5,053 nt of DNA from Candidatus Rokuibacteriota bacterium (lineage in GTDB: Bacteria > Methylomirabilota > Methylomirabilia > Rokubacteriales > JACOUJ01). Under the pieces are notes generated by a model. The model was not told the DNA's origin and ran no database searches. It worked only from the letters and a program-made list of their open reading frames with translations. Location: assembly GCA_016177865.1 (NCBI GenBank), contig JACOUJ010000056.1, forward strand, positions 1 through 5,053. The letters run 5' to 3'. This document shows, piece after piece, positions 1 through 5,053 of the stretch (its first letter is position 1; every line of letters begins with the position of its first letter). The position numbers and the translations under genes were made by a program.

Positions 1-17
1 CCAACAACCTTAGGCTA

Positions 18-404
18 ATGGTTCTGGGAGTTCCACGGAAGTCGATTCGCATTGTCGATGACGACTGGCGCATCGCCGACCTCCTGACGGAACTGTTCCG
101 TCAGGATGGGCACGAGGTCCACGCCGCCGCCAATGGGGCGTTGGCCCTGGACAAGCTTCGGCAACAAACTTACGAGGTGATTGTCTGCGACATCAAGATG
201 CCTGTGTTGGATGGCCCAGGCTTCTACCGGGAGGTCGCGCGCCGGTTCCCTGCGCTACGCCGACGCTTTATCTTTATCACGGGATTCGCCTCGGATCCGG
301 AGACCAAAACCTTCCTACAGGAAACCGGAGCTCCTGTAGTGAGCAAGCCATTTCGTTTGGACGAGCTTCGGAGGCTGCTTGAGCGCGTTCTCAGGCCCGC
401 CTAG
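18..404 (+). CDS. Response regulator receiver (CheY-like) domain protein, possibly the C-terminal end of a larger protein
   Basis: A single receiver domain fills nearly all 128 residues. Visible landmarks are the acidic cluster D14-D15-D16 after the first beta strand, the phosphoacceptor Asp at D58 in VCDIKMP, T88 in FITG, and K110 followed by P111 in SKPF. All residues needed for Mg2+ binding and phosphotransfer are therefore present. There is no DNA-binding, AAA+ or enzymatic output domain after residue 123. The ATG at 18 is preceded only by a weak AGG three bases upstream, and the frame stays open leftward to the window edge. The domain may therefore be the receiver tail of a hybrid histidine kinase rather than a free CheY/Spo0F-like protein. 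It is convergent with the pilin gene on the other strand. A link to pilin control is only suggested by position. The domain call is secure; the start is not. Confidence 0.85.
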   Translation: MVLGVPRKSIRIVDDDWRIADLLTELFRQDGHEVHAAANGALALDKLRQQTYEVIVCDIKMPVLDGPGFYREVARRFPALRRRFIFITGFASDPETKTFLQETGAPVVSKPFRLDELRRLLERVLRPA

Positions 405-498
405 AGTCCTCATGGGAAAGTGCGGCAGTTCTCACCCTACGTTTTTTGCTTGACTCGCCCATGTCGCCAGAGTATTTGGGGGGAGTGAGTCGGGGCCA
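405..498. other. Short convergent intergenic region
   Basis: These 94 bases separate the stops of the convergent receiver and pilin genes. A run of six T at 442-447 follows the receiver gene, but no convincing stem precedes it. GACTC at 452-456 could pair with GAGTC at 487-491, but no T-run follows that stem on either strand. I see no gene and no credible intrinsic terminator. Confidence 0.5.
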
Positions 499-873
499 CT
501 AGCAGCTCACCGAGTGTGTGTGAGACGTTGGGTGATTCAGAGACGGCGCCGCTGCAATGCATCCCGTAGCGGGGTTGTAGCTCACTGCGTGCGCGATGTT
601 TGGCACCCCGGTGAGGCGGCCGAGGTCCGTGACCCTCGGGATGACCTGCGCCCCCAAGGTCTCTGAATCTGCAGGCAACGTTCCGTTCTTCGCTAAGTAA
701 ATCACAGCCGCGCTGGCCAGGGCTCCGATCACTCCGTCCTCCGATGCGGCCTGGGCGGTCTGCGTCAGGTTCAAGTAGCCGGGGAGCGCGATGGCCGCCA
801 AGATCCCGACAATGGCTACGACAATGGCCAGCTCGATGAGGGTGAAGCCCTGTTGCCCTCGAACGGTTCTCAT
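499..873 (-). CDS. Type IV pilin-like protein (prepilin with N-methylation motif)
   Basis: The 124-residue product begins with a short basic leader (MRTVRGQQG). The prepilin peptidase site follows, between G9 and F10, and then the hallmark FTLIELAIVVAIVGILAAIALP helix. Glu at position 5 of the mature chain is present, as needed for pilus assembly. The mature protein would be 115 residues: an N-terminal membrane/assembly helix, then a small globular domain with Cys at residues 105 and 124 of the precursor, probably a C-terminal disulfide loop. That loop is rich in Ser, Thr and His. The start at 873 is chosen over an upstream in-frame ATG at 1029 because GGAGGG lies six bases before it and the leader then has normal length; the longer version would add 52 non-pilin residues. 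No assembly genes (pilB, pilC, pilD) are in the window. It could be a major pilin, a minor pilin or a type II secretion pseudopilin. Confidence 0.9.
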   Translation of the reverse strand: MRTVRGQQGFTLIELAIVVAIVGILAAIALPGYLNLTQTAQAASEDGVIGALASAAVIYLAKNGTLPADSETLGAQVIPRVTDLGRLTGVPNIAHAVSYNPATGCIAAAPSLNHPTSHTHSVSC

Positions 874-879
874 ACTCTG

Positions 880-885
880 CCCTCC
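880..885 (-). promoter_or_regulatory. Ribosome binding site of the pilin gene
   Basis: The minus strand reads GGAGGG here, six bases before the ATG at 873-871. It decides the pilin start, because the in-frame ATG at 1029 would lie upstream of the predicted promoter. Confidence 0.85.
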
Positions 886-897
886 GCTATGGCGTAA

Positions 898-918
898 GCC
901 CGGCGGGCAACACCCACC
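898..918 (-). other. Two overlapping hairpins in the predicted pilin leader RNA
   Basis: On the minus strand GGTGGG (918-913) can pair with CCCGCC (907-902) across a five-base loop, with one G-U pair. Alternatively GCCC (908-905) can pair with GGGC (901-898) across three bases. The two share bases and exclude each other. They lie between the predicted transcription start near 935 and the ribosome binding site. A regulatory role is conjecture. Confidence 0.3.
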
Positions 919-945
919 GAGTATTCGAAAGATGTCTCTACATAG

Positions 946-961
946 AGCAAGCGCTGTGCCC
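946..961 (-). promoter_or_regulatory. Sigma-54 (RpoN) -24/-12 promoter for the pilin gene
   Basis: The minus strand reads GGGCAC, five bases, then TTGCT. The family consensus is TGGCAC-N5-TTGC(A/T), so only the first base differs. The invariant GG (960-959) and GC (948-947) are separated by exactly ten bases, as sigma-54 requires. This predicts transcription starting at an A near 935 and a leader of about 62 bases before the pilin ATG. In many bacteria pilin genes are transcribed by sigma-54 with an NtrC-type activator (PilR), which fits. The call rests on sequence match and context only. Confidence 0.75.
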
Positions 962-986
962 AAGGAAGAGCGATGTCGTAAGGGTC

Positions 987-1052
987 TGTGGATAAGGACT
1001 TTTTGTCTTGAATGATCCCGAGCATCCACGTAGATTTGTGGAAATTTTCCAC
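987..1052. promoter_or_regulatory. Putative activator-binding (enhancer) region upstream of the pilin promoter
   Basis: Four GTGGA/TCCAC half-sites occur in 66 bases: GTGGA at 988-992, TCCAC at 1025-1029, and the two arms of a perfect palindrome at 1038-1052 (GTGGAAA, centre T, TTTCCAC). Measured from the predicted start near 935, they sit at roughly -55, -92 and -110. Sigma-54 activators usually bind inverted repeats 80-200 bases upstream, so the palindrome is a natural candidate operator. The activator is unknown, and no AAA+ regulator is encoded in the window. The palindrome could instead serve the rightward DoxX-like gene. Confidence 0.45.
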
Positions 1053-1210
1053 TGGAAAAGTTCCTCTCTGCAGTGCTGCCTGAGTTGTTCCGGAGCGATG
1101 GCCTTGATTTCTTTGCGGGTTATCGGTTACGTTTGGGTCGTGTGGCAGCCGGAGGTAGCCGGCCAGGTTAGAGCCCGCGGCTCGGTGTCCCGTGGCCCCC
1201 GCCTTTTCCT

Positions 1211-1588
1211 ATGCCTTCCCCGTCGCTCAGACTGATTCCCCTGATCCTCCGCGTGGGGCTGGGATTCGTATGGATCTACGAGGGCCTGGTGCCCAAGTTT
1301 CTGGTTTCGCCTGCTCAGGAAGTCGAATTCGTGGCGCGCTCTCATCTCGTGCCGTTCGATGCCCGCGCCTTCGTCACGGGACTCGGGGTGGTCGAGGTGA
1401 TCCTGGGGCTCGCCCTCTGGATGGGACTTTGCGTCAAATGGGTGGCCGCGGTTCAACTCGTCCTGTTGATCGTCTTTACCCTCAGCCTTGCGGCAACGTC
1501 TCCCCAATTCCTTCTGGACCCTTTGGGCGGTATATCGAAGAATGTCGGGTTGATAGCGGCGACTGTCTGTCTCTACTTGGTGTCGTAA
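1211..1588 (+). CDS. DoxX-like family small integral membrane protein
   Basis: The 125-residue product is almost entirely hydrophobic, with four likely membrane helices near residues 7-27, 53-72, 75-95 and 110-124. Features typical of the DoxX-like group (Pfam DoxX_3 type) are WIYEGLVPK after helix one (residues 21-29), the short VEVILGL stretch in helix two, and DPLGGISKN before the last helix (103-111). The length matches that family. Biochemical function is not established for most members, so none is assigned. ATG 1211 is the only start in this frame after the in-frame stop at 1169-1171, and it lacks a clear Shine-Dalgarno sequence. The gene ends 33 bases before the binding-protein gene on the same strand, suggesting co-transcription. 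A functional tie to the transporter is unproven. Confidence 0.8.
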   Translation: MPSPSLRLIPLILRVGLGFVWIYEGLVPKFLVSPAQEVEFVARSHLVPFDARAFVTGLGVVEVILGLALWMGLCVKWVAAVQLVLLIVFTLSLAATSPQFLLDPLGGISKNVGLIAATVCLYLVS

Positions 1589-1591
1589 GTG

Positions 1592-1607
1592 CGGGGGCTT
1601 CCCCCCG
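1592..1607 (+). other. GC hairpin directly in front of a Shine-Dalgarno sequence
   Basis: CGGGGG (1592-1597) can pair with CCCCCG (1602-1607) around a CTTC loop, giving a six-pair all-GC stem. It starts just after the DoxX-like stop codon and ends at the base before the ribosome binding site of the binding-protein gene. No T-run follows, so it is not a normal intrinsic terminator. It could stabilise the downstream mRNA or modulate translation. Confidence 0.5.
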
Positions 1608-1615
1608 AAGGAGGT
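1608..1615 (+). promoter_or_regulatory. Strong ribosome binding site of the solute-binding protein gene
   Basis: AAGGAGGT is a full match to the anti-Shine-Dalgarno core and lies six bases before the ATG at 1622. It fixes that start over the GTG at 1589, which would put eleven extra residues before the signal peptide. Confidence 0.9.
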
Positions 1616-1621
1616 TACGCG

Positions 1622-3217
1622 ATGAAGAGTCGAATCTGGAGTCTTATCGTTTGCGGGGTGATGGCAGGCCTGCTGGTTCCCCTGGCGGCTCCTGCCCAGA
1701 CCCCGAAGGCAGGGGGGACGCTGATCGCCACGTTGAATGAAGCCCCGCCCAGCTTTAGCCTTCACGATGAAACCACCATCGGCGCCGTATGGCCTACGAT
1801 GCCCTGCTACTCGAACCTCATCCTCTTCGACCCATTGAAGAAGCAGGAGAGCCTGGACACGATCATCGGCGAGCTGGCGGAGAAGTGGTCCTGGCAGGAG
1901 GGGGGCCGGAACCTGGTCTTCTTCCTCCGAAAAGGGGTCAAGTGGCACGACGGCCAACCCTTCACCTCCAAAGACGTGAAGCACACGTTTGACACCGTGC
2001 GGGAGGCCCCGGGGATCGCGCAAAAGCTCCGGGTCAATCCGAGGAAGCTCTGGTACGAAAACGTGGGGGCCATTGAGACGCCCGACCCCTACACGGTAAT
2101 CTTCCGCCTCAAACACCCCCAGCCCTCGCTTCTCATGATGCTGGCCTCGGGTTACTCGGCCGTGTACCCCGCCCACCTCCCGCTGGCCGAGCTTCGGACG
2201 AAATGCATAGGGACTGGCCCGTTCAAGCTCAAGGAGTATAAGCCTGGCGAGGTTGTGGAGCTGGTCAAAAATCCTGACTATTTCGTCACCGGCCGGCCGT
2301 ACCTCGACGGGATCCGGTATGTCGTCATCAAGGACCGGGCCACGCGCTATGCCGCCCTCCAGGCCGGGCGCCAGCATATCGCCTTTCCCTTCGAAATCGC
2401 CAAGACCCCCGCTGAGAGCGCGAAGCAGGCGGTGCCGAGCCTCGTCCTGATTGAGGCAACGACCAACGTCAACGACCACATCCTGGTGAACTTCAAGCGG
2501 CCGATCTTCCGGGACGCCAGGGTTCGGCGGGCCGTTAGCCTCGCCATTGGCAGACAGGGGTACATCCAGGCCGGCCGGCAGGGCGCGGCCTTCCCGGGTG
2601 GGATCCTTCTCCCCCCACCCTACGGGGTCTGGGGGCTCCCGGCTTCAGAGCAGGCGAAGCTCCCGGGCTTTGGCGATCCAGGCCGGCAGAAGGATGAGGC
2701 CCGAAAGCTCCTCGCCGAGGCATATGGTCTTAGCAAGCTCAAGGTGACCGTCTCCACCCGGGCCATTCCGACCTACGTGGACATCGCCAGCTACGTCGTT
2801 GACCAGCTCAGGCAGGTGGGCATCGACGCCGGACTCGAGCAGGTGGAGACCGGTGTCTGGCACCCGAAGATGACGCGCAGGGAGTTCGAGATGGCGCTCA
2901 ACCTGACCGGCATCGGACCGGATGACCCGGACGCGAACCTCTACGAGAACTTCAAGTGCGGCTCCGCCCGAAACTACTCCGACTACTGCAACGAAGAGGT
3001 AGACAAGCTCATTGACCAGCAGTCTCAGACGTTAGATCAAAAGAAGCGTCTCGCCCTCGTTCACGAGATTGATAAGAAGCTCCAACTGGACGGGGCGAGG
3101 TTGATGCTCGGGTGGAGTAAGGAATACGTCGTCATGTGGCCATTCGTCAAAAACCTGGTCCCCCACCAAAGCATTTACAATTACGGCCGGATGCAGGAGG
3201 TCTGGCTGGACAAGTAA
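1622..3217 (+). CDS. ABC transporter periplasmic substrate-binding protein, family 5 (dipeptide/oligopeptide type)
   Basis: The 531-residue protein belongs to the SBP_bac_5 family (DppA/OppA-like) and has normal length for it. It starts with a Sec signal peptide: K2 and R4, a hydrophobic core to about residue 21, and APA-Q cleavage after A25. C11 is not in a proper lipobox, so the product should be soluble in the periplasm. The family signature around residues 98-119 (LRKGVKWHDGQPFTSKDV) is clear. Other family blocks are GTGPFKLKEY near 197, FRDARVRRAVSLAIGR near 296, DPDANLYENF near 435 and the C-terminal GRMQEVWLD. Cys 446 and Cys 456 could form a disulfide. It binds the ligand and presents it to the two permeases encoded just downstream. 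Family 5 members bind peptides, nickel, opines, glutathione or sugars, and the specific ligand cannot be read from sequence. The stop lies seven bases before the permease start. Confidence 0.93.
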   Translation: MKSRIWSLIVCGVMAGLLVPLAAPAQTPKAGGTLIATLNEAPPSFSLHDETTIGAVWPTMPCYSNLILFDPLKKQESLDTIIGELAEKWSWQEGGRNLVFFLRKGVKWHDGQPFTSKDVKHTFDTVREAPGIAQKLRVNPRKLWYENVGAIETPDPYTVIFRLKHPQPSLLMMLASGYSAVYPAHLPLAELRTKCIGTGPFKLKEYKPGEVVELVKNPDYFVTGRPYLDGIRYVVIKDRATRYAALQAGRQHIAFPFEIAKTPAESAKQAVPSLVLIEATTNVNDHILVNFKRPIFRDARVRRAVSLAIGRQGYIQAGRQGAAFPGGILLPPPYGVWGLPASEQAKLPGFGDPGRQKDEARKLLAEAYGLSKLKVTVSTRAIPTYVDIASYVVDQLRQVGIDAGLEQVETGVWHPKMTRREFEMALNLTGIGPDDPDANLYENFKCGSARNYSDYCNEEVDKLIDQQSQTLDQKKRLALVHEIDKKLQLDGARLMLGWSKEYVVMWPFVKNLVPHQSIYNYGRMQEVWLDK

Positions 3218-3224
3218 ACCGACA

Positions 3225-4076
3225 TTGCGCACTTACCTCCTCCAGCGCCTCCTGACCGCCGTCCTGACGCTCCTCGGGATGTCGGTCATTATCTTTATCC
3301 TGCTGCGCCTGGCCCCCGGGAACATCGTGGATATCCTTTTTGAGTCTGCGGGGTACGTAGACCCACAGGCCAAACAGGCCCTGACACGGGAGCTGGGGTT
3401 TGACCGGCCGGTCCTCGTCCAGTACGGCCAGTGGCTCGGCGCCATTGCCCAGGGGGACCTCGGCAAGTCCTACGGCGTCCTGAGCGCCGTGCGCCAGGAC
3501 CGATGGCTCGATTACGTCATGCGGGTGTTGAGCCTGGCAGGCCTCTCGATGCCGTCGTTCTGGCTGGGGATGGTGATCATCCTCCTCCTGGTTTCTTGGG
3601 CGGGATGGATCCCCTCGATGACCTACGTCTCCCCATTTGAGGATCTCCCGGCTCACCTCCTCCAGTTCCTCTTTCCTGCTCTCGCGGTCGGCTACCGGAG
3701 CTCCGCCCTGATCATGCGGATCACCCGCTCTTCGATGCTGGAGGTCCTTCGGGAGGACTATATCCGGACCGCCTGGGCCAAGGGGCAGCGGGAGTGGTCG
3801 GTGGTCTTTGGCCACGCGCTGAAAAACGCCATTCTCCCGGTCGTCACCGTGATCGGCATCGAGCTCGCCTTCATGATCGGCGGTCTGGTCGTCACCGAGA
3901 CCGTCTTCAATCTCCCCGGCGTCGCCCGCTATCTGGTTGACGCGATCCTCTGGCGCGACTATCCCGTGGTCCAGAACCTGGTGATGTTCATCGCCATCGT
4001 CGTCATCCTCGCCAACCTCGCGGTGGATCTTCTCTACGGCTGGCTGGACCCGCGCATTCATTACGAGGCGCGATAG
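3225..4076 (+). CDS. ABC transporter permease, DppB/OppB type, with an apparent internal deletion
   Basis: The 283-residue protein has the family's N-terminus (MRTYLLQRLLTAVLT), a first membrane helix at about 9-29, and the periplasmic block ending GDLGKS (77-82). It retains the cytoplasmic EAA loop, DYIRTAWAKG to ILP at 178-205, that docks on the ATPase, and the C-terminal DLLYGWLDPRI. Compared from memory with E. coli DppB (339 residues), GDLGKSY runs straight into GVLSAVRQ at residues 83/84. About 35 residues that normally hold the second membrane helix and its approach are missing. A helix count of five rather than six would upset the topology of everything downstream, so the permease may be non-functional unless this is an assembly error. 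Translation most likely starts at TTG 3225, seven bases after the binding-protein stop, with only a weak Shine-Dalgarno. Coupling by re-initiation is likely. Confidence 0.88.
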   Translation: MRTYLLQRLLTAVLTLLGMSVIIFILLRLAPGNIVDILFESAGYVDPQAKQALTRELGFDRPVLVQYGQWLGAIAQGDLGKSYGVLSAVRQDRWLDYVMRVLSLAGLSMPSFWLGMVIILLLVSWAGWIPSMTYVSPFEDLPAHLLQFLFPALAVGYRSSALIMRITRSSMLEVLREDYIRTAWAKGQREWSVVFGHALKNAILPVVTVIGIELAFMIGGLVVTETVFNLPGVARYLVDAILWRDYPVVQNLVMFIAIVVILANLAVDLLYGWLDPRIHYEAR

Positions 4077-4078
4077 GC

Positions 4079-4912
4079 ATGACCCTCTTCCGCTTCTTCC
4101 GGGAGAAACCGCTGGGGGCCGTGGGCGGGGTCTTCATGTTCGTCATGGTGCTGACCGCGGTCTTTTCCGAGGTTCTGGCCACCCACGACCCGATTCGGAC
4201 CGACGCCGAGCACACCCTGGCCCGCCCCGGTCATGCCCACTGGCTCGGCACCGATAACCTCGGGCGAGATATCTACAGCCGGATCATTCACGGGGCGCGT
4301 GTCTCCCTCGCGGTGGGGCTCGCCTCGACCCTGCTCGGGGCGGTGTTCGGCGGGATCATCGGTCTTCTCTCTGGCTATTTCGGAGGATGGGTGGACCTCG
4401 TCACTCAACGGGTGATGGACATCCTCCAGGGGTTGCCGCTCCTGATCCTGGCCCTGGTCATGGCCGCTGCCCTCGGACCGTCCGTCGGGAACGTCATCGT
4501 GGCCATCTCGGTCCCGATCATCCCCAGGGCCCAGCGGGTTATCCGCTCGAGCGTTCTCGCCATCCGAGAATTCGCGTATATCGAAGCGGCCCGCGCCCTC
4601 GGGGTGGGCCACCTCACCATTGCGTTCCGCCACGTGCTGCCCAACACGATTGGGCCGTTCATCGTGCTGATGACCGCTCAGCTCGGGAGCGCCATCCTGG
4701 TGGAGGCGGCGCTCTCCTTTCTCGGGCTCGGCGTCCCGGAGCCGTACCCCTCGTGGGGGCGGATGCTCTCCGTCTCGGCCGCGGAATTCGCCCAGAAAGC
4801 CCCCTGGCTCGTCATCTTTCCGGGGAGCGCGATCAGCCTCGCGGTCTTCGGCTCGAATCTCCTGGGGGACGCCCTCCGCGACGTCCTCGACCCTCGCCTC
4901 CGCGGGGCGTAG
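4079..4912 (+). CDS. ABC transporter permease, DppC/OppC type
   Basis: The 277-residue inner-membrane protein is a complete DppC/OppC-type permease, partner of the preceding one. It has a first helix at about 11-34 and the conserved HWLGTDNLGRDIYSR block at 54-68. The second helix (about 76-98) is intact, in contrast to the upstream permease. The EAA loop, EFAYIEAARALG to VLPN at 164-189, is the ATPase docking site. ALSFLGLGVPEPYPSWGRML (211-230) and the C-terminal GDALRDVLDPRL complete the family pattern. The ATG at 4079 lies two bases after the upstream stop, with GAGG at 4065-4068 as ribosome binding site inside the upstream gene, so the two are translationally linked. With its partner it would form the channel for the ligand captured by the binding protein. 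No ATPase gene follows within the window. Confidence 0.94.
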   Translation: MTLFRFFREKPLGAVGGVFMFVMVLTAVFSEVLATHDPIRTDAEHTLARPGHAHWLGTDNLGRDIYSRIIHGARVSLAVGLASTLLGAVFGGIIGLLSGYFGGWVDLVTQRVMDILQGLPLLILALVMAAALGPSVGNVIVAISVPIIPRAQRVIRSSVLAIREFAYIEAARALGVGHLTIAFRHVLPNTIGPFIVLMTAQLGSAILVEAALSFLGLGVPEPYPSWGRMLSVSAAEFAQKAPWLVIFPGSAISLAVFGSNLLGDALRDVLDPRLRGA

Positions 4913-5053
4913 AATTCTGAGACGTCGGCTCTCACTCCTAGAGGCCTGGCCTGGGCGCCCCAGCGAGCGCCTCATGGCGAGCCGTGTCGCCGTGCGCAGC
5001 GCAGGGCGGGGCGAAGCGCGCCGGCCCGGAAGCGCTGACCTCTGGTCGGGCCC
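4913..5053. other. GC-rich intergenic end with small inverted repeats
   Basis: No gene is recognisable in these 141 bases. A perfect palindrome AGGCC-T-GGCCT lies at 4942-4952 and overlaps a CTGGG-CGC-CCCAG hairpin at 4951-4963. A further GGCGA/TCGCC pair occurs at 4976-4991. None is followed by a T-run, so intrinsic termination is not supported. An open frame from ATG 4974 to the window end is Arg/Ala-rich with no Shine-Dalgarno and no family resemblance. Confidence 0.5.

Larger units (their letters stand above)
874..1210. other. Divergent intergenic region between the pilin and DoxX-like genes
   Basis: These 337 bases contain the pilin leader, its predicted sigma-54 promoter and the GTGGA cluster on the left side. 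On the right side (about 1055-1210) I find no gene and no strong sigma-70 promoter. The only structure seen is a small inverted repeat at 1171-1183 (GAGCC, CGC, GGCTC). Short open frames crossing the region on both strands show no protein-like composition and were judged spurious. The promoter for the rightward operon must lie here or be absent from consensus. Confidence 0.6.

Noticed and set aside
450..478. Sigma-70-like promoter TTGACT, 17 bases, TATTTG on the plus strand
   Set aside because: The -35 and spacing are good but the -10 matches only three of six, and it would fire into the 3' end of the pilin gene with no gene to serve. An antisense RNA is possible but unsupported.
436..491. 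Intrinsic terminator between the convergent genes
   Set aside because: The T-run at 442-447 has no stable stem before it, and the GACTC/GAGTC pair at 452-491 is short with no following T-run on either strand.
874..1029. N-terminal extension of the pilin to the ATG at 1029
   Set aside because: The added 52 residues do not look like a pilin leader, the extension crosses the predicted sigma-54 promoter, and GGAGGG precedes the internal ATG at 873.
1589..1621. GTG start at 1589 for the binding protein
   Set aside because: It would overlap the hairpin and ribosome binding site; ATG 1622 has a perfect AAGGAGGT and gives a normal signal peptide.
1622..1700. Lipoprotein signal in the binding protein at Cys 11
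   Set aside because: The residue before the Cys is Val, not Gly/Ala/Ser, and a standard APA cleavage site follows the hydrophobic core.
1127..2479. Long 450-codon open frame on the minus strand across the DoxX-like and binding-protein genes
   Set aside because: It is antisense to two recognised genes, its translation is rich in Arg, Gly, His and Asp without any family pattern, and it reflects GC-biased codon positions.
3147..4061. 304-codon minus-strand open frame opposite the first permease
   Set aside because: Low-complexity, highly charged product antisense to a clear permease; a GC-composition shadow.
4061..4975. 304-codon minus-strand open frame opposite the second permease
   Set aside because: Same reason; the sense strand encodes a complete DppC-type permease.
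4974..5053. Start of a further plus-strand gene at ATG 4974
   Set aside because: No ribosome binding site, Arg/Ala/Gly-rich translation typical of GC-rich non-coding DNA, and no resemblance to an ABC ATPase start.

Overview
The window looks like chromosomal DNA from a GC-rich, Gram-negative bacterium. It carries a type IV pilin behind a sigma-54 type promoter, a Sec-exported periplasmic solute-binding protein with no lipobox, and a dipeptide/oligopeptide-type ABC importer. From general character it would fit lineages such as Methylomirabilota/Rokubacteria, Acidobacteria or the former Deltaproteobacteria. That placement is inference; no marker gene is present to settle it.

Left part (1-1210). 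A receiver (CheY-like) domain runs rightward at the window edge. It is either a stand-alone response regulator or the C-terminal end of a hybrid kinase cut by the edge. Convergent to it, on the minus strand, is a short type IV pilin-like gene (873 to 499) with a textbook prepilin peptidase site and a strong ribosome binding site. The 337-base gap between the pilin and the next rightward gene holds a well-spaced -24/-12 promoter for the pilin. Upstream of that promoter, at the distance usual for enhancers of sigma-54 activators, lies a cluster of GTGGA/TCCAC half-sites that includes a perfect 15-bp palindrome.

Right part (1211-4912). Four genes run rightward in tight succession: a small DoxX-like membrane protein, a family 5 solute-binding protein, a DppB/OppB-type permease and a DppC/OppC-type permease. 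Gaps are 33, 7 and 2 bases, so they are probably one operon. The binding protein would capture a peptide-like or other organic ligand in the periplasm and deliver it to the permease pair. The ATPase subunits are not in the window, and the 141 bases after the last gene hold no recognisable ATPase start.

The most unusual point is the first permease. It lacks about 35 residues found in this family, exactly where the second membrane helix should be, while the flanking motifs and the reading frame are intact. This is either a real in-frame deletion that probably disables the transporter or an assembly artefact. No CRISPR array, insertion sequence, tRNA or rRNA was seen, and there is no clear sign of a previously undescribed system.
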